22,260 nt of DNA from assembly GCA_031290855.1 (NCBI GenBank), contig JAISLM010000029.1, forward strand, positions 1 to 22,260, read 5' to 3'. The notes beneath the pieces are model-generated. The model was given only the letters and a program-made list of their open reading frames with translations. It was not told the origin of the DNA and did no database searches. Each line of letters starts with the position of its first letter. The stretch's first letter is position 1. A program made the translations under genes and the position numbers. The DNA is from Spirochaetaceae bacterium. Its GTDB lineage: Bacteria > Spirochaetota > Spirochaetia > Treponematales > Breznakiellaceae. Below, piece by piece: positions 1-6,490 of this stretch.

Positions 1-62
1 AACAGAGGTTCCCTGTTGTTGACGCGGGTACTGATTTCGTACCACACGCCCTGTTTCAGCAT
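1..62 (-). CDS. Possible start of a REP-associated (Y1/RAYT-like) transposase, cut by the window edge
   Basis: An ATG at 62 on the minus strand opens a frame that stays open to the window edge and reads MLKQGVWYEISTRVNNREPL. The opening pattern of basic residues, then GVWYEI, then R-NNRE, resembles what I remember of the N-terminus of IS200-like Y1 transposases (RAYTs) of treponemes, which mobilise REP-type palindromic repeats. Only 20 residues are visible and the catalytic HUH and tyrosine motifs would lie outside the window, so this is a guess from a short stretch. The Shine-Dalgarno is weak (TTAAGA just before ATG). The REP-like repeats elsewhere in the window fit the idea but do not prove it. 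Confidence 0.3.
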   Translation of the reverse strand, partial: MLKQGVWYEISTRVNNREPL

Positions 63-369
63 TCTTAAATGTCTCATGTAAATATATGTGCGCTTGCCCG
101 CGTTTTGCTTTAACATACGAAGAAAAAAGGGAAAGAAGCCGAACCGGAAAGTACCTTCGCCCTTCCGGCGGAGCGGCGGAGCGGCGGGGGGCTTTTCGTC
201 AGGTAAAATTTTTGCGGGCCAGGTTTAGACCTTGGGGCGGGGAGGTTCATTGTTCTGGGAAAAGAGTTTTTGGACATAGCGCACAAGCAGCCGGGGAGAC
301 GTACTTGAGATTCGGCGGCTCAATGCGGAGCGTTGAGCCGCTTGCCGGGCGGCGAAAGACCAAGGAGAA
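63..369. other. Non-coding stretch between the left-edge frame and the IS3 remnant
   Basis: I see no credible gene here. It contains short GC-rich direct repeats (GGCGGAGC twice plus a variant, near 166-190), the 15-mer GCGGGCCAGGTTTAG at 214-228 that recurs exactly at 5996-6010, and a hairpin at 315-341. The long plus-strand frame crossing it has no recognisable protein and runs into the integrase remnant in the wrong frame. Confidence 0.5.
315..341. repeat. Hairpin GCGGCTCAA...TTGAGCCGC
   Basis: A perfect 9-bp inverted repeat with a 9-nt loop. The loop and right arm contain GCGGAGCGTTGAGC, which also occurs at about 3690-3703 inside another nested hairpin, so it looks like part of a dispersed palindromic repeat. 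Confidence 0.6.
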
Positions 370-973
370 TGGCATGAAAACGCCGTTTACGGTGGAACAG
401 GCGCCAGAAACCGGGCATGGGATGAGCGGAATTATTACAAGGCACACCGGATGCGGCGGGGGATATTACCTATATCCGTACCGACGCGGGCTTTCCGTGT
501 CTCAGTCTGCTGATGGATCTGTGGTCCCGAAAAATAGTCGGCTGTCACGCGGGGGATACGCTGGAAGCCGAGGGGGTCTATTCGCGCTCTGGAGATGGAG
601 ATGAGGGAAACTTCCCGCGGGATCGTTCCCCGCCCGTCATTCAGACCGCGGCTGTCAGTATTGTTCGCATAGGTATGTTGACAAGCTCAAGGCCCGGGGG
701 CTTCTGGCAAGTAGACATGAGGAGCCGCGCTGCTAAGAATACGCCCGTGCCGAACGGTTGAACGGGATACTGAAACAGGTATACGGTCTCGGCTGTTCGT
801 TTAAGAGCAGGAAACAGGCCTTGGCGGCGGTTACTGAGGCGGTGTTCCTGACAACACCAGGCGGCCCAAACTGGACCTTAAAATGAAACGCCTGAAAACA
901 CGCACCGTGGGGTCGCGTAAAAATCTGTCAACCTAATTTTCCCAAAACCCGGTTGGTTTTGAGAAAAGCTTCC

Positions 974-1009
974 AAAAAAGCGGTCTAATCGGACTAAGGC
1001 CCGCTTTTT
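974..1009. terminator. Bidirectional terminator-like hairpin inside the MITE
   Basis: AAAAAAGCGG at 974-983 pairs with CCGCTTTTT at 1001-1009, and a small inner GTC/GAC stem lies in the loop region. Each strand reads GC-rich stem followed by at least five T. It lies about 150 bp downstream of the thrA stop codon on the minus strand, so it could end thrA transcripts. It could equally block read-through from the left edge. Confidence 0.55.
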
Positions 1010-1032
1010 CATATAAATCCAAGGCAGCCGGA

Positions 1033-1086
1033 CAAGCAAAGCTTGTCTCCCAAGCAATGCTTGTCTCCCAAGCAATGCTTGTCTCC
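1033..1086 (+). repeat. Three tandem 18-bp repeats CAAGCAATGCTTGTCTCC
   Basis: Units are 1033-1050 (one mismatch, AAAG for AATG), 1051-1068 and 1069-1086. Each contains a short palindrome (AAGCA/TGCTT). They sit inside the MITE just before its right terminal repeat and may be a copy-number-variable internal tract. Confidence 0.9.
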
Positions 1087-1157
1087 AAAAAACTGAAGTT
1101 TTGGGAAAGCCTCAACCTATTTCAGGAATTGACACGTCTCCGGCGGTTCACCTTCAT

Positions 1158-3602
1158 TTACACGAGGGAGCGGGCGATGCGGACTATGTCGGCGAAGACG
1201 CCTGCGGCGGTAACCTGTGCGCCCGCGCCGGGACCCTTTATCACCATCGGCAGCTTGCTGTAACGGGAGGTCGTGATCACGACGATGTTGTCCGAGTCGA
1301 CGAGCGAGCGGAACGGGCTTTCCGGCGGCTCGGCGCGGAGGCCTATCCGGGACGAATCCGCCTCAATCACCGCGACGTAGCGGAGTTGTTTGCCCTCCGC
1401 GCAGGCTGCGGCGCGGCGGCTCTCGAATACGGCGTCCGACTTTTCCAGTTCCGCGAAGAAGGCGTCCACGTCCGGGGCCGCAAAGCAGGCTTCCGGCAGT
1501 ATCGGCTCGATGTTCACCTGGGAAAATTCGAGCGGAAGGCCGCACTCGCGGGCCAGAATCAGAGCCTTCCGCGCCGCGTCCATCGCGTTAAGGTCGTCGC
1601 GGGGGTCAGGTTCCGTGTAGCCCTTGGCCTTTGCCTCGCGGACAAGGACCGAGAAGGGCTTTGACCCGTCGAAGTTGTTGAAGATGAAGCTCAAAGTCCC
1701 GGAAAGTACTGCCTCTATTCGCAGAACTTTGTCGCCCGACAGGTGAAGGTCGCGCAGCGTGGATATTACCGGAAGACCTGCGCAGACGGTAACCTCGTAA
1801 AGGTAGGGGATGCCCCTGTCGCGGGAGTACTCGGTAAGCCGCCTGTAGTAATCGAACGCGCCGGAATTCGCCTTTTTGTTCGGCGTCACGATAGAAACGG
1901 CGGCGTGCAGAACCGTCTCGTACACCGCCGCCACGGTCTCGCTCGCCGTGCAGTCGCAGAAGCAACTGTTCGGCAGGTTAAAAGACTTCATTCGCCGCAC
2001 AAAGGCGTCTATGTCAAACGGCAGGGGCGAGGCGGCCAGCAATTCCTTTGCCCGCGCCGGGTCAAAGCCCTCCTCGTTGAACACCATGCCGCGCGAATTG
2101 GCAAGGCCGCAGATGTTTATCCGTATCTTGTAGCGGTAAGCCAGCGTTTCCCTCTGCCCGGCTATCTGCTCAAGCAATGTGCCTCCGATAAGGCCGCAAC
2201 CGACAAGAAAAAGGTTTACAGAGCGCGTCCCGGCGAGAAAGAAGGCCTCGTGTATCGCGTTGAGCGCCTTGGCCTCGTCCTCTTTCGCCACGACCGCCGA
2301 TATGTTTATCTCGGACGAACCCTGGGCTATCGCCGCCACGTTCACCCCGTTTCGCCCCAGCGCGTAGAAAACCCTCCCGCTTATTCCGGAAGTGTTTTTC
2401 ATGTTTTCGCCCACGACGGCCACGATGACAAGGTTTTGTTCCGCCTCAGGCTTGTCCAGGAGGCCCCCCTTTATCTCAAGCGCGAACTCTTCCTCGACAG
2501 CGGCAAGCGCTTCGCCCGTATCAAGGGGCGTGACGGCGAAGCATATCGAATGTTCGCTGGAGGCCTGCGTTATCAGTATAACGTTGATGCCGCGCAGGGC
2601 AAGCGCCCCGAAAAGCCGGGACGAGAAACCTGACACGCCGACCATGCCAGCCCCCTGCACGCTGACAAGGGTGATGTTTGGAAGCGAGCTTATCCCGCGC
2701 ACAGGCCACCTGCTATTCGAACTGGCGTCCGAAATCAGGGTGCCCTTAGCTTCCGGCTTGAAGCTGTTGCCTATCCATATCGGTATCTTCTTTTCAAGCA
2801 GAGGCTGGATCGTCGGCGGATACAGGACTTTCGCCCCAAAATGGGACATTTCCATCGCTTCTGAGTACGAAATCTCGTCGATGCAGAAGGCGTTTTTTAC
2901 CATTTTTGGGTCAGCCGTGAGTATCCCGTCAACATCCGTCCAGATTTCTACCCTTTCCGCGTCCAGCGCCGCGCCGAAAATCGCCGCCGTATAGTCCGAA
3001 CCGCCCCGTCCCAGCGTCGTCGTCGCCCCGTCCAGCGCCGCTGCGATGAAGCCGGTGACGATTTGCAGTGTCTTACGGGCGGCGACATAGCTTTTAATGT
3101 TACCGTAGCTCTCTTCCGCAAGAACCTTGGCGTGACCGTAACGATTATCCGTCTTGACAAGAAGCCGCGCGTCCAGGTAGTCCGCGTCCTGCCCCACCGC
3201 CCTGAAACAGCGGGCTATCAACGAGGCGGACAGCCTCTCCCCAAAGCTCATTATGTAGTCGAGCGAGCGGGGTGACAGTTCTTTCAGTATATATATGCCG
3301 TCAAGTACGCGGCGCAGTTCCGCAAGAAGCGCGTCCGTCTCCGCAAGCGCACCGGCGCGGTCGCCGCCCCCAATCAGCGCCTCCGCCGCTTCCCCGTGCC
3401 TGCCGGAGAGCGCCGCGATCACGTTGTCAAAAGCCTCACCACGCCCCGCCGCCCGCGCCGCGTCTATCAACGAATCGGTAACGCCTGAAAAGGCGGAAAC
3501 CACCACCACGCGCGGTCCTGCCCGACCGCCTACAATCCGTATCATTTTTTCTATCGCGGCGGCGCTGCCCACCGAGGTCCCGCCGAACTTCATGATAATC
3601 AT
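1158..3602 (-). CDS. thrA: Bifunctional aspartokinase / homoserine dehydrogenase
   Basis: An 814-aa cytosolic enzyme that phosphorylates aspartate and later reduces aspartate semialdehyde to homoserine, the first and third steps toward threonine and methionine. The kinase domain spans about 1-290, with KFGGTSV at 5-11, GRGGSD at 198-203 and WTDVDGI near 221-227. Two ACT regulatory domains follow (about 310-375 and 390-455), the usual site of threonine feedback. The dehydrogenase half starts with a Rossmann GCGLIGG at 468-474, has TPNKKAN at 573-579, the catalytic YEVTVCAGLPVISTLRD block at 602-618, the GYTEPDPRDDL stretch at 661-671, and ends with KGPGAGAQVTAAGVFADIVR. Length matches E. coli ThrA (820 aa). 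Start: ATG at 3602; an ATG three codons in is equally plausible, and neither has a strong Shine-Dalgarno. A TTGAAA box lies about 35 bp upstream. It is alone in its unit, 488 bp from the next gene upstream. I infer feedback control from the ACT pair, not from any leader peptide. Confidence 0.96.
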   Translation of the reverse strand: MIIMKFGGTSVGSAAAIEKMIRIVGGRAGPRVVVVSAFSGVTDSLIDAARAAGRGEAFDNVIAALSGRHGEAAEALIGGGDRAGALAETDALLAELRRVLDGIYILKELSPRSLDYIMSFGERLSASLIARCFRAVGQDADYLDARLLVKTDNRYGHAKVLAEESYGNIKSYVAARKTLQIVTGFIAAALDGATTTLGRGGSDYTAAIFGAALDAERVEIWTDVDGILTADPKMVKNAFCIDEISYSEAMEMSHFGAKVLYPPTIQPLLEKKIPIWIGNSFKPEAKGTLISDASSNSRWPVRGISSLPNITLVSVQGAGMVGVSGFSSRLFGALALRGINVILITQASSEHSICFAVTPLDTGEALAAVEEEFALEIKGGLLDKPEAEQNLVIVAVVGENMKNTSGISGRVFYALGRNGVNVAAIAQGSSEINISAVVAKEDEAKALNAIHEAFFLAGTRSVNLFLVGCGLIGGTLLEQIAGQRETLAYRYKIRINICGLANSRGMVFNEEGFDPARAKELLAASPLPFDIDAFVRRMKSFNLPNSCFCDCTASETVAAVYETVLHAAVSIVTPNKKANSGAFDYYRRLTEYSRDRGIPYLYEVTVCAGLPVISTLRDLHLSGDKVLRIEAVLSGTLSFIFNNFDGSKPFSVLVREAKAKGYTEPDPRDDLNAMDAARKALILARECGLPLEFSQVNIEPILPEACFAAPDVDAFFAELEKSDAVFESRRAAACAEGKQLRYVAVIEADSSRIGLRAEPPESPFRSLVDSDNIVVITTSRYSKLPMVIKGPGAGAQVTAAGVFADIVRIARSLV

Positions 3603-3672
3603 AATGTAAAAGTGATAACCTTTTTGCCCGTAATTTTCAAGGCGGCCGAGCCAACGCTGCGTATTGGCTTTC

Positions 3673-3717
3673 GGAGTTTGCGGCCCAACGCGGAGCGTTG
3701 AGCTTCACGCAAACTCC
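3673..3717. repeat. Nested hairpin: GGAGTTTGCG...CGCAAACTCC around CAACGC-GGA-GCGTTG
   Basis: The outer stem is 10 bp and perfect (3673-3682 with 3708-3717). The inner stem is 6 bp with a GGA loop (3686-3700). It is built like the hairpin at 3864-3903, which has the same GGAGTTT/AAACTCC termini and a small inner hairpin. The inner motif GCGGAGCGTTGAGC is also in the hairpin at 315-341. Confidence 0.75.
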
Positions 3718-3780
3718 AGACATTGCCTGCAAGGACTAGCTCGTAGGCATTCTTCCCGGATGCCTCGACAGGCCTCATCT

Positions 3781-3805
3781 AAAAAAACCCTGCCGGGCGG
3801 CGGGG
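3781..3805 (-). terminator. Second terminator-like hairpin, minus strand
   Basis: On the minus strand a CCC/GGG and GCCG/CGGC stem with a two-base loop is followed by seven T (the plus strand shows A7 at 3781-3787). It shares the 20-base string with the terminator at 4039-4068 and may be a back-up terminator or a duplicated copy of it. Confidence 0.55.
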
Positions 3806-3863
3806 TGTCTCTTCCTCCATACCTCATTAGCCATCGCAAACGGCGGCTCCCTGCCGGGCGGCT

Positions 3864-3903
3864 GGAGTTTTCTACTCACCGCGCAGCGGTAGTAGAAAAC
3901 TCC
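3864..3903. repeat. Long near-perfect hairpin GGAGTTTTCTACT...AGTAGAAAACTCC
   Basis: A 13-bp perfect outer stem (3864-3876 with 3891-3903), a single bulged C, then an inner ACCGC-GCA-GCGGT stem (3878-3890). In total 18 base pairs with a 3-nt loop. There is no T-tract, so it is not a standard terminator. A palindromic repeat unit related to 3673-3717 is the best reading. Confidence 0.75.
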
Positions 3904-3951
3904 GTAAGCAAGCGCGGAACGCCTGCACGGCGATTCGTCATTTGTTCCTAT

Positions 3952-4016
3952 AAATCATTACCCGGTAACGAATTAAGTCGATAGAGGGTCAGACCCCGCC
4001 AGATCGGTAAGCTCCC
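3952..4016 (-). repeat. Dispersed ~65-bp repeat with GGGGTCTGACCCTCTA core, copy 1
   Basis: Its reverse complement aligns along its whole length with 21290-21355. Shared blocks are GGAGCTTACC, CGGGGTCTGACCCTCTA, TCGTT and GGTAATGA, with scattered substitutions between them. The core GGGTCTGACCC is palindromic. The two copies lie inverted about 17 kb apart, this one downstream of the broken surface-protein gene and the other beside an IS3 remnant end. Confidence 0.7.
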
Positions 4017-4038
4017 TGCCGCCTCGCCAGCCTTCATT

Positions 4039-4068
4039 AAAAAAACCCTGCCGGGCGGCAGTGGGTTT
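4039..4068 (-). terminator. Rho-independent terminator of the broken leucine-rich-repeat gene
   Basis: On the minus strand, CTGCCG-CC-CGGCAG is extended by flanking CC/GG and AAAA/TTTT pairs and followed by T7. It starts about 20 bp after the TAG at 4090, exactly where a terminator for the minus-strand gene is expected. Confidence 0.7.
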
Positions 4069-4089
4069 TCGTTTTGTCCGGGGGCCGTG

Positions 4090-5203
4090 CTACGGGATCG
4101 TTTGGAAGCTCAGGCTGATCGTAGCGGTGTTACCGCAGTTGCTCTTGCCGAAGTTTTTTTTGAATTCGGTCTTCCAGGTGTCGTTGTAGCCTGTCGGGGA
4201 TGCCGGAGTCCGGATCGTGATGTTCTTGGAAAAGGTGCTGGTTGCGTCGGGAGCATATTAAGCCAAATTCGGTTCGGCCTGAGGGAACGTGATCGTGAGA
4301 GCCCGCCGCCTGTGTTGCTGAATATACTATCGCCGAGATTTGTCACAGCGGGGAGCTTCACATTGGCGAGGGCGGTAAATAAGCTGAAGGCGACATTGCC
4401 GACGCTTTCCGCCTTGGGGAAGTCTACCGTGTCGAGGACGGCGCAGTTCTTGAAGGCGTAATCGCCGACTGTGATAACGCCTGCGCCGCTAACGCTTTTC
4501 AGGACGGTGAGGTTCTTGAATGTAGGGGTATCATCAGTACCCTCTATGATGCCGGTCGCTACGGCGGGGAGGACTAGGGAGACGATCTTGCTTTTCGCTA
4601 CTATGTGGTTGGTCTCAGTATCCGAGGTGTAGGGGTTGAATGTCGCCGTACCCGTCATCGTGCAGGCGGACAGGTCGAGCGTCACGAACTTCCCCGCCGT
4701 GCCCATCGCGTAGAGTCTGAGATACCAGTTCGTATCCGTCAGGGCGAAGCCCAAAGACAGCGGGACGGGTGCTGCGGCGCCAGCCCCGCCGGGCATACCC
4801 GAAAGGTAGGTACTGACATTCTCAGTCGTTTTTAGGGGCCGCGGCAGGGCGTACACGATCCAGTCCACGGTCGATCCGTTAGCCGCCGTAACCCTGTAGG
4901 TAACCGCGCCGGATAAGTCTTGCGCCTTGTCGGAGGCGGGCTTGATTGTCTTGCCTTTGTGCGTGATATTGGGGACGAGGCTCGTGCGGTCCGTGCTTTC
5001 GGGAAGCAGGACGACGACCGTATGCGCGCTATTGTTGTTGATGCCCTGATCGTCTCCGATGCTGAAGCCTGTGACAGCCTTCGTACCGCCTGTTCGCCTC
5101 CGCCTTCCTCGCCGCCGTCCTCGCTCGCGCTGTACGCGAGAAGGAGGGCGAACACTAACGCCGCGCATACAAAAAAGCTAGTCCGGTAATTCTTTTGTTT
5201 CAT
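4090..5203 (-). pseudogene. Broken BspA-like leucine-rich-repeat surface protein
   Basis: Read across frames, the gene starts at ATG 5203 with a good Shine-Dalgarno (GGAGAGAAAG before ATG). A signal-peptide-like stretch follows (MKQKNYRTSFFVCAALVFALLLA), then an acidic Gly/Glu linker. Next is a region like the Ig-like repeats of treponemal and Bacteroidetes surface proteins (KAVTGFSIGDDQGINN through SGAVTYRVTAANGSTVDW), and then LRR_5-type repeats (VGDYAFKNCAVLDTVDFPKAESVGNVAF and ANVKLPAVTNLGDSIF). There are three lesions: a frameshift near 5085-5092, another near 4300, and an in-frame TAA at 4258-4260. The frame then runs on to TAG at 4090, about 370 codons in all. No lipobox cysteine is visible. 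Family members are exported and often mediate adhesion, but function here is not inferable. Neighbouring long genes are intact, so true decay is likelier than sequencing error. Confidence 0.7.
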
Positions 5204-5230
5204 CTTTCTCTCCAACAATTGATTTACGGA

Positions 5231-5255
5231 GGGGAGGGCGATTATCACCCTCCCC
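5231..5255. repeat. Hairpin GGGGAGGG...CCCTCCCC upstream of the surface-protein gene
   Basis: An 8-bp perfect stem with a 9-nt loop, 28 bp upstream of the ATG at 5203, probably within the 5' leader of that gene. It has no T-tract. A role in leader folding is inference. Confidence 0.5.
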
Positions 5256-5578
5256 GTCCCTGGCCCGTGCCCGCAGCCGGCTTCCCGAAATTCACCGGTA
5301 ACCCTTCATCATCTGTCATTAGAAAACAATGCCATGCACCTTTGCGTTCTCCCTGTAGTAAACAGAACCCATTGTCGTAGTCCAAAGGGTTCTTTTACCA
5401 CCTGTAAACCGGGCACGTACAGGCGTTTGCCTGCCTTCCGAAAGCCGGTTTTTGCTTCCAGTGTCAATACGCAGCCTCATCCCATCCTCCAAATGACGCC
5501 CCATTATGCCGGCGGATCGAACGTTTACGCTTTCCGTGAAGCGCTCCGGGTGTGAGACATTTATGTATTTAAGGGAAC
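5256..5578. other. Stretch with no identified gene; possible fragment of a minus-strand gene
   Basis: A minus-strand frame (about 5319-5550) encodes a mixed-hydrophobicity peptide ending TTTMGSVYYRENAKVHGIVF. It has no start with a Shine-Dalgarno and I do not recognise it. It could be the tail of a decayed gene or chance coding. Confidence 0.3.
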
Positions 5579-5646
5579 TTTATTCGCAAAGTCTGGTTTA
5601 ATACCCCGCCGAAACTTCGGTTCGCGCTTGCCGCGCGGAGGCTCAT
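5579..5646 (-). repeat. REP-like repeat copy 1 (inverted orientation)
   Basis: The reverse complement reads ATGAGCCTCCGCGCGGCAAG, then CGCGAACCGAAGTTTCGGCG, then GGGTATTAAACCAGACTTTG and CGAATAAA. It is nearly identical to 13874-13941 and 21551-21618. It contains two small palindromes (CGCG..CGCG and GAACCGAA..TTCGG-type). Confidence 0.85.
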
Positions 5647-5701
5647 TCGCACCTGCCCGCCGTCTCCCGTAAGGAGCCGGCGTAAATACCGGTTATTTTA
5701 A

Positions 5702-5715
5702 GGGGGGGGGGGGGG
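5702..5715 (+). repeat. Homopolymeric tract of 14 G
   Basis: A run of 14 G followed by TTGGG. Just downstream is a direct repeat, ATTAATGATG, at 5722-5731 and 5736-5745. It lies between ybeY (ends at 6023, minus) and the broken surface-protein gene (starts at 5203, minus), about 500 bp upstream of the latter. Poly-G tracts of this length change length by slippage, and in T. pallidum they tune promoters of surface-protein genes. Confidence 0.9.
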
Positions 5716-5759
5716 TTGGGAATTAATGATGAACGATTAATGATGTGTAATGAAAGATT

Positions 5760-5832
5760 CCGGACACCTACCCTCCCGTGCGATAAGGCCTTTGGGAGAG
5801 GGCTTGAGTAGGGTAAAGCTCTGTTTGTCCGG
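5760..5832. repeat. Imperfect 73-bp inverted repeat bounded by CCGGACA/TGTCCGG
   Basis: Seven-base perfect ends (5760-5766 and 5826-5832) enclose further imperfect pairing: TACCCT with AGGGTA and CCCTCCC with GGGAGAGGG. It may be a small palindromic element or a terminator-like fold for ybeY, which ends about 190 bp away. Confidence 0.4.
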
Positions 5833-6022
5833 CTAGCGGAAGTGTAAGACGCCATGGCAAACAATATACATATTATACCCCCTTCCCGTCGCCCCCGGAT
5901 AAGCGTCGTAATCCGCCCGGTGAACCGCAGCAACCGCCATTTCCTCGTCAAACCTAACACGCCCAGGGGGATACGTTTGACCTGATACCTGAATCGCGGG
6001 CCAGGTTTAGGATAGAGCGCCC

Positions 6023-6490
6023 TTAATCAGCCTGAATACAACGGAGGAAAGCCAAAGCCGGGTCTTTTAAAAGACGTTCCTGTAGCAGCAACATCTCTTC
6101 TTCCGGCGCGTTTGTCGCGTGGTCAAGGCCTTTCAGGTGCAGGATACCGTGAATAAGAAGGCGGCGCAGTTCCTCGTCTTCGCCAACGTTGAACGCTTTG
6201 CAGTTTGCTCGCAGGCTTTCCAGCGATATAACGATGTCGCCGCCCGCGTAGCGTTCCTCGCCGTTCTCGACAAAGGTTTCGCCCAGCGGGAACGAAAGCA
6301 CGTCCGTCGGCTCGTCCCTGTCCCTGAAGCGCCGGTTCAGGTCGCGGATGAAGGCATCGTCGCAGAAAAGCAGGGACAGGTCCCATTTGTCGCAGAAAAG
6401 TTTGTCGCAGACGGCGGCGGCGAATTCTCCGGCACGGGCGGCCCAGTCCGGCGACGCCACTCCGAAGGCGCCAATGTCGACGCGGTTCAT
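6023..6490 (-). CDS. ybeY: Endoribonuclease YbeY, rRNA maturation factor
   Basis: A 155-aa cytosolic metalloprotein of the UPF0054 family. Family members are needed for 16S rRNA 3'-end maturation and 70S quality control. The zinc-binding motif HGILHLKGLDH is at 114-124 (His114, His118, His124), preceded by the conserved PTDVLSFP at 61-68 and GGDIVISLE around 83-91. Length is typical. The ATG at 6490 directly abuts the recG stop codon (6491-6493), so translation is probably coupled to recG and the start is well fixed. It is the last gene of the yggT-recG-ybeY run. No obvious terminator follows within 100 bp, apart from the weak fold at 5760-5832. Confidence 0.95.
   Translation of the reverse strand: MNRVDIGAFGVASPDWAARAGEFAAAVCDKLFCDKWDLSLLFCDDAFIRDLNRRFRDRDEPTDVLSFPLGETFVENGEERYAGGDIVISLESLRANCKAFNVGEDEELRRLLIHGILHLKGLDHATNAPEEEMLLLQERLLKDPALAFLRCIQAD

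Larger units (their letters stand above)
935..1111. mobile_element. 177-bp MITE inserted in the IS3 remnant, with 7-bp target duplication
   Basis: The end of the IS3 remnant reads CTGTCAACCT, then 177 bp of foreign sequence, then TCAACCTATTTCAGGAATTGACA. Copy 2 of the same IS has the uninterrupted CTGTCAACCTGTTTCAGGATTTGACA (21261-21286). TCAACCT is therefore present on both sides (928-934 and 1112-1118) as a target-site duplication. The insert has terminal inverted repeats: TTTCCCAAAAC near the left end and GTTTTGGGAAA near the right end, 11 bp and perfect. It has no coding capacity. Inside it are a bidirectional terminator-like hairpin (974-1009) and three 18-bp tandem repeats (1033-1086). 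These are the features of a non-autonomous element; I cannot tell which transposase moved it. Confidence 0.8.
370..1134 (+). pseudogene. Decayed IS3-family integrase (orfB-like), copy 1, interrupted by a MITE
   Basis: Translated in pieces, this gives a basic stretch (KRRLRWNRRQKPG), then DITYIRT (about 469-489) followed by GFPCLSLLMDLWSRKIVG, the signature of the first catalytic Asp of IS3-type rve integrases. Near 715-900 come ARAERLNG-like residues from the last catalytic Glu region (a YENARAERLNGILKQ-type stretch) and the C-terminal RRP-LTLKMK. The reading frame is broken: there is an in-frame TGA before the DITYIRT motif, and frameshifts after the first motif and before the Glu motif. The right end is taken as TTGACA at 1129-1134, matching the end of copy 2 at 21281-21286. 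A MITE (935-1111) splits the last 30 bp. The left boundary is approximate, because similarity fades before about 380. The element ends 23 bp from the thrA stop codon. The family call rests on motif recognition only. Confidence 0.75.
3604..4089. other. Gene-free interval packed with hairpins, terminators and a dispersed repeat
   Basis: About 490 bp between thrA and the broken surface-protein gene. I see no gene. The sequence is a chain of structured elements: a nested hairpin (3673-3717), a terminator-like element (3781-3805), a long hairpin (3864-3903), one copy of the GGGGTCTGACCC-type repeat (3952-4016) and a terminator (4039-4068). The string CCTGCCGGGCGGC occurs three times (near 3790, 3850 and 4047). 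Confidence 0.7.

Noticed and set aside
374..512. ATG at 374 preceded by AAGGAG, opening MKTPFTVEQAPETGHG
   Set aside because: The start signals are good, but the frame is not that of the integrase and the peptide has no recognisable content. It is probably chance within decayed DNA.
86..604. Plus-strand open frame of 172 codons
   Set aside because: Arginine/glycine-rich composition, no ribosome-binding site, and it overlaps the IS3 remnant in a different frame.
1033..1086. Tandem repeats that might be a CRISPR array
   Set aside because: Three 18-bp units lie directly end to end with no spacers and sit inside a MITE; there are no cas genes.
1101..2633. Long plus-strand frames opposite thrA
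   Set aside because: Antisense shadows of a well-conserved gene in GC-rich DNA.
5643..5960. Minus-strand 105-codon frame across the poly-G tract
   Set aside because: It runs through homopolymer and inverted-repeat DNA, has no Shine-Dalgarno and no family resemblance.
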